NCBI RefSeq assembly: GCF_000024025.1
Contig: NC_013131.1
Location: 4,712,001 to 4,776,000 of the forward strand
Source of the DNA: Catenulispora acidiphila DSM 44928
GTDB taxonomy: Bacteria; Actinomycetota; Actinomycetes; Streptomycetales; Catenulisporaceae
Length of the DNA: 64,000 nt
Direction: 5' to 3'
The stretch's first letter is position 1, and each line of letters begins with the position of its first letter. The notes under the pieces are model-generated. The model was not told the origin of the DNA. It was given only the letters and a program-made list of their open reading frames with translations, and did not search any database. Below, piece after piece: positions 18,274 to 25,973 of the stretch. The position numbers were made by a program, and so were the translations under genes.

Positions 18274-18318
18274 GCTCGAAAGGCTTGAAGGGCTCGAAAG
18301 GTTCGAAGGGCTCGAACA
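18274..18318. repeat. Five tandem 9-bp repeats between convergent genes
   Basis: Five head-to-tail 9-mers (GCTCGAAAG, GCTTGAAGG, GCTCGAAAG, GTTCGAAGG, GCTCGAACA) start 2 nt after the stop of the small basic protein and end 3 nt before the stop of the convergent hypothetical gene. Units contain TTCGAA-like palindromes. They may be a decayed terminator or a replication-slippage product. No coding role is evident. Confidence 0.8.
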
Positions 18319-18321
18319 GCG

Positions 18322-18645
18322 TCACCCGACCGGCGGCACGCTCCGCGTCGTCTCGGAGAACTCCTCCGCGATGGCCGCCAGCCGCCGCCGGTCCGCCTTG
18401 GCCTCGGCCTCGCGCCGGTGGGTGGCCTCGGCGAACGCCGAGCGCTCACGCTGGAGCAGATCGGGCAGCTGCGGGTGGACGTTCCCCTGGTGTCCGGCCC
18501 GGTCCAGCTGGTCGACCCAGGTCGCCTCCACGATGTTCTCGGCCTCGCGTACCGCCGCGCGTCCCCGCAGCTTGCGGACCGTGCGCTCACCTGCGGCCTT
18601 CGCTCTCGCCGCGCGATACCGGCGCCACGCTTCCCAGCCGTACAT
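18322..18645 (-). CDS. Small helical protein, family also seen at 20845-21225
   Basis: A 107-residue, strongly charged, probably all-helical protein without a recognisable domain. The start is set by an excellent ribosome site, GGGAGGTGG, followed by CAGCAG and the ATG. The pattern AAVREAENIVEATWVDQL near residues 30-48 resembles AAVRSAEQAVSDAWIGQL in the protein at 20845-21225, and the two genes share nearly the same leader. The rest is a likely coiled coil rich in Ala, Arg and Glu. It is transcribed away from aconitase. Function unknown. Confidence 0.6.
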   Translation of the reverse strand: MYGWEAWRRYRAARAKAAGERTVRKLRGRAAVREAENIVEATWVDQLDRAGHQGNVHPQLPDLLQRERSAFAEATHRREAEAKADRRRLAAIAEEFSETTRSVPPVG

Positions 18646-18763
18646 CTGCTGCCACCTCCCTGACGCCCCACACGTCGCCGGCATGCCGTTCACTCCGCGT
18701 GCCCGCGATCCTCCGAGGTAAACGCTCTGTGACCGGCGCGCGCGGCGGTGCGGGTCGCTGCCG

Positions 18764-18808
18764 CGCGGCGGTACCGATGTCTGCCACGCGGCGGTACCGG
18801 TGTTTGCC
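18764..18808. repeat. Two 22-bp direct repeats, 23-bp period, upstream of aconitase
   Basis: CGCGGCGGTACCGATGTCTGCC (18764-18785) recurs as CGCGGCGGTACCGGTGTTTGCC (18787-18808), with 20 of 22 positions identical. The pair ends 27 nt before the aconitase start and contains a GGTACC core. It could be an operator for the aconitase promoter or a simple duplication; sequence alone does not decide. Confidence 0.75.
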
Positions 18809-18835
18809 CCGCGGATCATCGGGCAACCGGTCGAA

Positions 18836-20779
18836 ATGACCGGATTGAACCTGGCGCGCAAGCTCATCGAGGCACACCTGGTCGACGGCGAGATGTCGCC
18901 CGGCTCGGAGATCGCGGTGCGCGTGGACCAGACACTGACCCAGGACGCCACCGGGACGCTGGTGATGCTGGAGCTGGAAGCCCTCGGGCTGAGCCGGGTC
19001 CGCACCGAGGTCTCGGTCCAATACGTCGATCACAACCTGCTGCAGGCCGACGAGCGGAACATGGCCGACCACCTGTTCCTGCGCTCGGCGGCGCAACGCT
19101 TCGGCCTGTGGTTCTCCCCGCCGGGCGGCGGCGTGTCGCATCCGGTGCACATGCAGCGCTTCGGCGTCCCCGGCAAGTCGCTGATCGGCTCGGACTCCCA
19201 CACCTGCGCCGCCGGCTCGCTCGGCATGCTGGCGATCGGCGTCGGCGGGCTGGAGGTCGCGCTGGCGATGGCGGGGGAGCCGCTGTACCTGACCATGCCG
19301 CGGATCTGGGGCGTGCGCCTGACCGGCGAGCTGCCGGACTGGGTCAGCGCCAAGGACGTGGTGCTGGAGATGCTGCGCCGGCACGGTGTGAAGGGCGGCG
19401 TGCACCGCGTCATCGAGTACCACGGGCCCGGCGTGGCGACGCTGTCGGCGATGGACCGGCACGTCATCGCCAACATGGGCGCCGAACTCGGCGCGACGGC
19501 GACGGTCTTCCCCTCCGACGACCGAGTGCGGGAGTTCCTGCGCGCCGAGGGACGCGAGGACGACTTCGTCGAACTCGCCGCCGACCCCGACGCCGAGTAC
19601 GACCTCACCGACGAGATCGATCTCAGCACCCTGGAACCGCTGATCGCCAAGCCCAGTTCGCCCGGCTCGGTCGTGCCGGTGGCCGACGTCGCCGGGACCG
19701 AGGTGCACCAGGTGGTCGTCGGCTCCTCGGCGAACCCCGGGCTGCGGGACTTCGCGGTGGTCGCCGCGATCCTGCACGGCCGCCACGCCGACGCGCAGGT
19801 GTCCCTCGACGTCAACCCGACCTCGCGGGAGATCCTCGCCGACCTGACGAAGTCCGGCGCGACGCTGGACCTCATCCGCGCCGGCGCGCGCCTGCACCAG
19901 ACCGGCTGCCTGGGCTGCATCGGCATGGGTCAGGCTCCTGCGAAGGGCCGCAACAGCCTGCGTACCTTCCCGCGCAACTTCCCCGGCCGCTCCGGGACGG
20001 ACGATGACCAGGTGTGGCTGTGCTCGCCGGAGACGGCTGCCGCGGCGGCGCTGACCGGACGCATCACCGATCCGCGCACGCTGGGGTTCGCCTACCCGGC
20101 CGTGGAGCTGCCGGAGTCCTCCTCGGTGGACGTCGTGGTGCTGGAACACCCGCTGCCGCCGGGACTGGCGAAGGAGGTCGAGCTGGTCAAGGCCGAGAGC
20201 ATCGGGAGCCTGCCGGAGCTGGACCCGCTGCCGGACCGGCTGGACATCCCGGTCGTGCTGAAGACCGGCGACAACGTCTCGACCGACGAGATCCTGCAAG
20301 CCGGAGCGGCGGCGCTGCCGTTCCGCAGCGACATCGTCAAGCTCGCAGAGTTCTCATTCACTCGGCTGGATCCCACGTATCCGGAGCGTGCGCGGGAAGC
20401 CGGCGACCATGTGGTGATCGGCGGCGAGAACTACGGCCAGGGCTCCTCCCGCGAGCACGCCGCGCTGGCGCCGCGATCGCTGGGGCTGCGTGCCGTGATC
20501 GCCAAGTCCTTCGCCCGGATCCACGCCTCGAACCTGGTGAACTTCGGGGTGCTGCCGCTGGAGTTCGCCGATCCGGCGGACTATGACGGCGTCGAGCCCG
20601 GAGACGAACTCCAGCTCGAGGACTTGAGCCGGCATCTGGCCGACGGCGAGTTCACTGTCAGCAACCTGACGAAGAACACGACGTTCGGCGTCCGTCACCG
20701 GCTCTCGCCGCGGCAGATCGCGACGATTCTGGCCGGCGGACGGATTGCCGAGCATCTCGGTGGTAAGCACGGAAACTGA
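18836..20779 (+). CDS. Aconitate hydratase, single-chain LeuC/LeuD-fused type
   Basis: A 647-residue 4Fe-4S dehydratase that isomerises citrate and isocitrate (or a homologous substrate) through cis-aconitate. The N-terminal LeuC-like part carries GSDSHTC with the first cluster cysteine, and TGCLGCIGMG with the other two. The C-terminal LeuD-like swivel domain begins near residue 455 (LKTGDNVSTDEILQAG) and carries GGENYGQGSSREHAAL. At about 650 residues it is shorter than AcnA/AcnB (about 900) and belongs to the LeuC-related aconitase/homoaconitase group. ATG 18836 (MTGLNLARKLIEAHLVDG) matches how the family begins; GTG 18800 would add 12 atypical residues. Confidence 0.87.
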   Translation: MTGLNLARKLIEAHLVDGEMSPGSEIAVRVDQTLTQDATGTLVMLELEALGLSRVRTEVSVQYVDHNLLQADERNMADHLFLRSAAQRFGLWFSPPGGGVSHPVHMQRFGVPGKSLIGSDSHTCAAGSLGMLAIGVGGLEVALAMAGEPLYLTMPRIWGVRLTGELPDWVSAKDVVLEMLRRHGVKGGVHRVIEYHGPGVATLSAMDRHVIANMGAELGATATVFPSDDRVREFLRAEGREDDFVELAADPDAEYDLTDEIDLSTLEPLIAKPSSPGSVVPVADVAGTEVHQVVVGSSANPGLRDFAVVAAILHGRHADAQVSLDVNPTSREILADLTKSGATLDLIRAGARLHQTGCLGCIGMGQAPAKGRNSLRTFPRNFPGRSGTDDDQVWLCSPETAAAAALTGRITDPRTLGFAYPAVELPESSSVDVVVLEHPLPPGLAKEVELVKAESIGSLPELDPLPDRLDIPVVLKTGDNVSTDEILQAGAAALPFRSDIVKLAEFSFTRLDPTYPERAREAGDHVVIGGENYGQGSSREHAALAPRSLGLRAVIAKSFARIHASNLVNFGVLPLEFADPADYDGVEPGDELQLEDLSRHLADGEFTVSNLTKNTTFGVRHRLSPRQIATILAGGRIAEHLGGKHGN

Positions 20780-20844
20780 TACAGGCCGGTGGAAGAGTGA
20801 ATATCGGCTGCTACCGGCTGCTGCGATGAACGGACGCGGACGCG

Positions 20845-21225
20845 CTACCAGCCGATGACGCGTCTGTCGTCCTGGGCTTCGCGAAAGCGCATCCGCGTGG
20901 CGCACAGCCAGTCATCCAGCTGCTCCGCGAGCAGATCGCGCGACTCAGAGTACGTATCCAGTGCGACGGCGCAGGCGTGCTCGGCGTTGGCGAACCGGCG
21001 CGCGGTCTCCTCGATCGCGGGTGGGTCGCCCGACAGCTCGGCGGCGCGGAGCCGGTCGGCGAGCTGCTCGCGGACACGCGTGCAGATGTCGACCGCGACG
21101 TGCGCCTCGTACTCGGCCAGCAGGAGCTGCCCGATCCAGGCGTCGCTGACCGCCTGCTCCGCGCTGCGTACCGCGGCACGCTGATCGGTGCCGTGGCGGT
21201 CGTGGTGGGCGTGGTTGATCCCCAT
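20845..21225 (-). CDS. Small helical protein, relative of 18322-18645
   Basis: A 126-residue, mostly helical protein starting MGINHAHHDRHGTD. It is preceded by GGGAGGTGACAACAC then ATG, nearly the same leader as the gene at 18645. AAVRSAEQAVSDAWIGQL at about residues 17-34 resembles the related protein. The rest is amphipathic helix with a few cysteines (ICTRVRE, EHACAV, WLCATRM). It converges on the aconitase gene. The family and role are not recognised. Confidence 0.6.
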   Translation of the reverse strand: MGINHAHHDRHGTDQRAAVRSAEQAVSDAWIGQLLLAEYEAHVAVDICTRVREQLADRLRAAELSGDPPAIEETARRFANAEHACAVALDTYSESRDLLAEQLDDWLCATRMRFREAQDDRRVIGW

Positions 21226-21368
21226 GTGTTGTCACCTCCCTGTGGCATCTTCGGGTGCTGGCGGCAGGTTGGTCCGCCGTGAAGACGCCAAGACTTCCGA
21301 CTTGACCATTCTGCTCGGATCGAAACGGGGGAGTACGCGGTTTTCTTGTGTTTCGGGACAGTGAAGCG

Positions 21369-21411
21369 CCGCGCCGGACGTGCCCTGCGTCGCAGGATAC
21401 GTCCGGCGCGG
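21369..21411 (-). terminator. Strong compound hairpin after the amino-acid permease
   Basis: A 13-bp perfect stem (CCGCGCCGGACGT at 21369-21381 against ACGTCCGGCGCGG at 21399-21411) encloses a second 5-bp stem (CCTGC/GCAGG with a 3-nt loop). It lies 60 nt beyond the permease stop on the minus strand. No U-tract follows directly, as is usual for high-GC terminators. Confidence 0.65.
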
Positions 21412-21470
21412 TGAAGGAGATCCTAGAGGCGAATCCCTGAATGTTGAGGTTATTGGCGGCGGGGGTGGGC

Positions 21471-23024
21471 TCAGTCGCTCGGCGCCGTGGCGTTTCGCTC
21501 CGTGGCGTTTCGTTCCATGGCGTTTCGCTCCACGCTGCTTCGCTCCACGGCGTGCGTCGCGTGTCGCCGGCTGTAGCCGAAGTAGACGACCAGCCCGATC
21601 GCCATCCACGCCCCGAACCGGATCCAGGTGTTCACCGGCAGGTTGAGCATCAGCCACAGGCAGGACAGGATCGCCGCGATCGGCACGTACGGCACGGCCG
21701 GCGTCCGGAAGGCACGCGGCAGGTCCGGGCGGGTGCGTCGCAGGATGATGACACCGAGGGAGACCAGGATGAAGGCGGCCAGCGTGCCGATGTTCACCAG
21801 CTCGGCCAGCGCCTTGAGCGGGATGACGGCGGCGAAGCAGGCGACGACCAGACCCAGCAGGATCGTGGACCGGTAGGGCGTCTTGAACTTCGGGTGGACG
21901 CGGGAGAAGGACTGCGGGAGCAGGCCGTCGCGGCTCATGGCGAAGAACACTCGGGACTGGCCCATGAGCAGCAGCAAGGTGACCGAGGTCAGACCCGCGA
22001 CCGCGCCGGCGCTGATGAAGCCGCTGAGCCAGTGCGCGCCGGTGGCGTTGAAGGCGTCTGCCAGCGGCGCCTTCTCCGACAGCAGGCTGTACTTCTGCAT
22101 ACCGGTGACGACCAGCGTGACGCTGACGTACAGCACCGTGCACACCGCGAGCGAGGCCAGGATGCCGCGCGGCAGGTCCCGCTGCGGCTTCTTGACCTCC
22201 TCGGCGGCGGTGGCCACGACGTCGAAGCCGATGAAGGCGAAGAATACGACCGCGGCCGCGGTGAAGATGCCCATCACGCCGAACGCGCCGGGGGCGAAGC
22301 CCAGGTGCTGGATGAGCGGCTGCGCGCCGCCGGTCTCGGTGCTCGCCGCCTTGCTCGTCGGCGGAATGAAGGGGTGGTAGTTCGAACCCTTGATGAAGAA
22401 CAGCCCGGCGACGATGACCAGCAGCACCACGGCCACCTTCACCGCGACGATCACGGTGGTGAACCGCGCCGACTGCTTGACGCCGACCACCAGCAGCGCC
22501 GTCACGGCCAGCACCAACAGCGCGGCCGGGAGGTTGAGCCCCCAGTGGTTGTCCGTGCCGCCGCCGATGGAGGTCGGGAAGTGGATCCCGATGTCACTGA
22601 GCAGCGTCTGGATGTATCCGGACCAACCCACTGCGACCACGGCAGCACCCAGAGCGAGCTCCAGGATCAGGTCCCAGCCGATCAGCCAGGCGGGGAACTC
22701 GCCAAGCGAGGCGTAGGAGAAGGTGTACGCCGAGCCGGCGACGGGCACCGTCGAGGCGAACTCGGCGTAGCACAGCGCCGCCAGAGCGCACACGATGCCC
22801 GCGGCGACGAATGACAGCGCGACAGCGGGTCCCGCGTACTGCTTGGCAGCGGTCCCGGTCAGCACGAAGATCCCGGTGCCGATGATGACACCGATGCCGT
22901 AGACGGTCAGATCCAGCGCGGACAGCTCACGTTTGAGGCTGCGCTCGGAGTCGTTCGTCTCTTGGATGGTGTCTTCTATGCTTTTTGTCCGTAATAGGCC
23001 TTTCGCCGCGTTCTGTGTGTTCAT
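21471..23024 (-). CDS. APC-superfamily amino-acid permease (cationic amino-acid transporter-like)
   Basis: A 517-residue inner-membrane secondary transporter with about 12 hydrophobic segments. It carries the APC signature GIGVIIGTGIFVLTG near residue 43, the family helix-3 pattern CYAEFASTVPVAGSAYTFSY, and AFIGFDVVATAAEEVKKPQRDLP in the TM6-TM7 region. It resembles CAT-type permeases such as YfnA and imports amino acids by proton symport or exchange; the exact substrate is open. The C-terminal tail is a run of five-residue repeats (VERSS, VERNA, MERNA, TERNA) encoded by a 15-bp minisatellite. It diverges from the conservon promoter. Confidence 0.87.
   Translation of the reverse strand: MNTQNAAKGLLRTKSIEDTIQETNDSERSLKRELSALDLTVYGIGVIIGTGIFVLTGTAAKQYAGPAVALSFVAAGIVCALAALCYAEFASTVPVAGSAYTFSYASLGEFPAWLIGWDLILELALGAAVVAVGWSGYIQTLLSDIGIHFPTSIGGGTDNHWGLNLPAALLVLAVTALLVVGVKQSARFTTVIVAVKVAVVLLVIVAGLFFIKGSNYHPFIPPTSKAASTETGGAQPLIQHLGFAPGAFGVMGIFTAAAVVFFAFIGFDVVATAAEEVKKPQRDLPRGILASLAVCTVLYVSVTLVVTGMQKYSLLSEKAPLADAFNATGAHWLSGFISAGAVAGLTSVTLLLLMGQSRVFFAMSRDGLLPQSFSRVHPKFKTPYRSTILLGLVVACFAAVIPLKALAELVNIGTLAAFILVSLGVIILRRTRPDLPRAFRTPAVPYVPIAAILSCLWLMLNLPVNTWIRFGAWMAIGLVVYFGYSRRHATHAVERSSVERNAMERNATERNATAPSD
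21487..21546. repeat. Four 15-bp tandem repeats in the 3' end of the permease gene
   Basis: Units GTGGCGTTTCGCTCC, GTGGCGTTTCGTTCC, ATGGCGTTTCGCTCC and ACGCTGCTTCGCTCC lie head to tail. They keep the reading frame and encode the repeated cytoplasmic tail of the permease. They are probably a slippage product with little structural consequence. Confidence 0.85.
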
Positions 23025-23111
23025 GGAGCCCGGCTACCCCGAAATCGCGAGCACTATCGTCGGTGATCTGAGTTTTGGACGGGGGATCAACATCCCGTAT
23101 GGGAACAAATA

Positions 23112-23125
23112 GTCGAGCGCTCGAC
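23112..23125. promoter_or_regulatory. 14-bp perfect palindrome in the permease/conservon divergent region
   Basis: GTCGAGCGCTCGAC is a perfect palindrome 88 bp from the permease start and 143 bp from the conservon start. It may be a repressor site for either promoter. The 243-bp region contains no other feature I can support. Confidence 0.45.
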
Positions 23126-23267
23126 CGTCTGCGGGTTACGCCTCGGTACGGTACTGTCAGGGGCCGTAGATTGCTGCGCGCCGAGCGCGCCGGTACGGGC
23201 GTCAGCGTGCCGATTTCGCTTCACCTCACCCAAGCTCTGGTTCCGCCGTAGACGATTGAGAAGACGG

Positions 23268-24644
23268 ATGAATGCTGAGATAGCGCTGTGGTGCACGGCC
23301 GTCGCCCTCGTCGTCGCGATAGCGGCAGCGGTCTATTGGGCCCGCGGCGCCGCTCGGCTGCGGACGAGGATCGCCGGATTGGAAGAGGCCTGCGAGGCTC
23401 GGGATGCCGCGGTGGCACAGCTGGTTTCCGCGACGCTTCCCTCGGCATCGGACGTCCTGAGTGATTCCCCCGCAGCCAGTTCGGCTGTCGCCGTGGCTCC
23501 GGTCCTGGACCGCACCGCCTTCGCCGGGGATATCGGAGTCCTGACACAGCGGTACACCACCGGCATTCGCGACATGCAGCGCGACGTCGCCGAAGCAGTG
23601 CGCAAGCGCGTCGAAGACGAGGCGCATCAGACCACTGAGTCCGCTGTGCGCTCCTTCGCCGAGACCGTGGTGAGCCTCGGAGCGAACCTGAGCAAGGTCG
23701 TCGCCGAGGCGATGCGGCAGCACCGGGGCGACGCGACCTTCGAAACCCTGACGCTCATCGACCACACCGTCCAGCAAATGATCCGACAGGCCCAGTCGTA
23801 CGTTGTGGTCTGTGGCGGCCTGCCCGGCCGGCGCTGGCCGGCCCAACCGATGACTGACGTGGTACGCGGCGCGATGGGACGGATCCAGGACTACCAGCGG
23901 ATCCGTCCGCGCGAACTGCCTCGTCAGGTGGTCGGGCAGGCCGTCGAACCCGCCGTGCACGCGGTCGCCACGCTGCTGGACAACGCCGCGCGCTACTCCC
24001 CGCCCGGATCCTTCGTGGACGTCACGTTCCAAGAGGGCCACCACGGCGTCACGATCATCGTCGACGACGCGGGCGTGGGCATGAACAGCGAGCAGCTGGA
24101 CGCCGCACGCCGCATCCTGTCCGGCCAGGAGCCGGTCGACCTGCACCGCCTCGGCCCGCACCCGAAGATCGGCTTCCCGACGGTCGCCGCGCTGAGCCGG
24201 CGCTACGGATTCCAGGCGTCCATCGACGGATCCGGCAGCCCGTTCGGCGGGACGCGCGCGGCGCTGTTCATCCCCGAATCCCTGCTTGCCGCAGAAGTTC
24301 CGATCGACCAGGGCGAGGCGCCCGAGGCGGCGCCGGCCGAGGTCATGGAGACGACCGACACCGGGCTGCCGCGCCGCAAGCGGCACATCGCCACCGTCGA
24401 CACCCAGCCGCTCCCGCCGGTGCTGAGCGCTTCGCCCCCGCGCGCCAGCATCGCCGCGGCTTGGCAAAGCGGAGCCCACAGCACCGGGACCGGCGGCGAC
24501 ACCCGCACCGGAAGTGGCTCCGGCAGCGAATCTGGCAGCACCACCGGCACTGGTACCCCCACCCCCACCGGCGCCGGCACGGACCGCGACACCGGTACCG
24601 GCCGCCAGGACTCGCCCTCCGACCCCGCAGAAGGGACTCGATAG
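23268..24644 (+). CDS. cvnA: Conservon protein A: sensor histidine kinase-like ATPase
   Basis: A 458-residue membrane-anchored protein: one N-terminal helix (IALWCTAVALVVAIAAAVYWA), a coiled linker with LIDHTVQQMIRQAQS in the place of the dimerisation helix, and a HATPase domain at about 225-335 (N-box LLDNAARYSPP, G1 DDAGVGM). The last 110 residues are disordered and Gly/Thr/Ser-rich. In Streptomyces the conservon sensor pairs with Roadblock, DUF742 and GTPase proteins in a membrane complex resembling eukaryotic G-protein modules. The start is ATG 23268, with GAGAAG just upstream. The large nitrate-sensor domain of many homologues is absent. Confidence 0.85.
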   Translation: MNAEIALWCTAVALVVAIAAAVYWARGAARLRTRIAGLEEACEARDAAVAQLVSATLPSASDVLSDSPAASSAVAVAPVLDRTAFAGDIGVLTQRYTTGIRDMQRDVAEAVRKRVEDEAHQTTESAVRSFAETVVSLGANLSKVVAEAMRQHRGDATFETLTLIDHTVQQMIRQAQSYVVVCGGLPGRRWPAQPMTDVVRGAMGRIQDYQRIRPRELPRQVVGQAVEPAVHAVATLLDNAARYSPPGSFVDVTFQEGHHGVTIIVDDAGVGMNSEQLDAARRILSGQEPVDLHRLGPHPKIGFPTVAALSRRYGFQASIDGSGSPFGGTRAALFIPESLLAAEVPIDQGEAPEAAPAEVMETTDTGLPRRKRHIATVDTQPLPPVLSASPPRASIAAAWQSGAHSTGTGGDTRTGSGSGSESGSTTGTGTPTPTGAGTDRDTGTGRQDSPSDPAEGTR

Positions 24645-24647
24645 TCC

Positions 24648-25058
24648 GTGAGCACCACCGCCCCACCCGCTGACGGGAACAACAAGCTGACCTGGATGCT
24701 CGACAGCCTGGACATCGAAGGGGTGCGCTACTCGGTCCTCATCTCCGGAGACGGGCTGCGCATGGCGCATTCGGACTCGATCACCCGCGACGAGGCCGAC
24801 GCCTTCGCCGCCGCCGTCAGCGGGGTCCAGTCCCTGGGCAAGGCGCTGGCCGTGATGTGCGGGGACGAGGACAACCGGCTGCGGCAGAACCTCATCGAGT
24901 ACGACCAGGCGCTGGTCCTGGTCACCGCCGCCGGCCAGAACGCGATGCTGGGGGTGTGCGCCGAGCCCACGGCCGACGCCGGGCTGATCGTCCACCGGAT
25001 GAACGATCTGGCCTCGCGCCTGGGCAACGAGCTCACCAGCGAGACCCGCCGGCCATGA
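24648..25058 (+). CDS. cvnB: Conservon protein B: Roadblock/LC7 domain protein
   Basis: A 136-residue Roadblock/LC7 fold protein (LTWMLDSLDIEGVRYSVLIS, then MAHSDSITRDEADAFAAAVSG), probably the regulatory partner of the GTPase in the complex. It starts at GTG 24648, three bases after the cvnA stop, and overlaps cvnC by 4 bp (ATGA). Roadblock proteins regulate small GTPases in the MglA/MglB and Rag systems, and the same is inferred here. Confidence 0.88.
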   Translation: MSTTAPPADGNNKLTWMLDSLDIEGVRYSVLISGDGLRMAHSDSITRDEADAFAAAVSGVQSLGKALAVMCGDEDNRLRQNLIEYDQALVLVTAAGQNAMLGVCAEPTADAGLIVHRMNDLASRLGNELTSETRRP

Positions 25059-25402
25059 CCCGGCCGCGGCGCGACCCGGATCTGGTGCGCGCGTACGTCA
25101 TGACCGGCGGCGCCGTGCGCCCCAGCCGGGAGATGGGGCTGGTGACCCTGCTGGTCGCGCAGGACGTCGCGGTCCAGGGCCTGGCTCCCGAGCAGCGCCG
25201 CGTGCTGGGCATGTGCAGCCGGCACGGCGCGCTGTCCGTCGCCGAGATCGCCGCCCACCTGGACCTGCCGCCGTCGGTCGTCACGATCCTCGCGGCCGCC
25301 CTCATGGACTCCGGGCACCTTGCCGTCCCCACTCCGATCGCCGACGTCCCCGAGGTCGACGTGCTGAAAGAGGTCCTCCGTGGGCTCCGTCAACTCATCT
25401 GA
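25055..25402 (+). CDS. cvnC: Conservon protein C: DUF742 protein
   Basis: A 115-residue DUF742 protein. The N-terminal motif DLVRAYVMTGGAVRPSREM is diagnostic; the remainder is a winged-helix-like fold (RVLGMCSRHGALSVAEIAAHLDLP). It overlaps cvnB by 4 bp and cvnD by 23 bp, so the three are tightly coupled. Its biochemical role in conservons is not established; a scaffold or regulatory role is usually assumed. Confidence 0.88.
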   Translation: MTRPRRDPDLVRAYVMTGGAVRPSREMGLVTLLVAQDVAVQGLAPEQRRVLGMCSRHGALSVAEIAAHLDLPPSVVTILAAALMDSGHLAVPTPIADVPEVDVLKEVLRGLRQLI

Positions 25403-25973
25403 GGTCGCCTACCTGCCCGGGACCGTCACCAGGTCCGTGAAGCTGCTCATCGCCGGGCACTTCGGGGCGGGCAAGACCACTTTCGTGGGCAGCGTCTCGG
25501 AAATCCGGCCTCTGCGGACCGAGGAGCCGATCACCGAGGCCAGCCTCGGCGTCGACGACCTGGCCGGACTGCCGAAGAAGACCTCGACGACGGTCGCCAT
25601 GGACTTCGGCCGCCGGACCTTCGGCGACGTCGCGCTGTACCTGTTCGGCACGCCGGGACAGCAGCGCTTCCTGCCGCTGTGGGACGAGCTCGCCCGCGGC
25701 GCCGCCGGCGCGCTGGTGCTCGTCGACACCCGGCGGCTGGACCACGCCGACGAGATCCTCAGCGCCGTGGAGAAGCGCGGCCTGCCCTACACGGTCGCCG
25801 TCAACCAGTTCGACGGCGCGCGCCGCTACCCGCCCGAGCAGATCCGCGAGGCGCTGGACCTCGCCCCGACCACGCCCCTGACCGTCTGCGACGCGCGCGA
25901 CCAGGCCTCCTCCGCCAAGGCGCTGATCGTGCTCGTCGAACACCTCACCAGCCGACCGGAGACGTTCGCGTGA
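25380..25973 (+). CDS. cvnD: Conservon protein D: small GTPase-like protein
   Basis: A 197-residue P-loop GTPase of the conservon (MglA/Rab-like) type. The P-loop is GHFGAGKTT, the switch II region FGTPGQQRF, and the specificity loop NQFD in place of NKxD. It starts at GTG 25380 inside cvnC and ends in a GTGA overlap with the P450 gene. It is expected to cycle between nucleotide states under control of CvnA to CvnC. Confidence 0.9.
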   Translation: MGSVNSSEVAYLPGTVTRSVKLLIAGHFGAGKTTFVGSVSEIRPLRTEEPITEASLGVDDLAGLPKKTSTTVAMDFGRRTFGDVALYLFGTPGQQRFLPLWDELARGAAGALVLVDTRRLDHADEILSAVEKRGLPYTVAVNQFDGARRYPPEQIREALDLAPTTPLTVCDARDQASSAKALIVLVEHLTSRPETFA

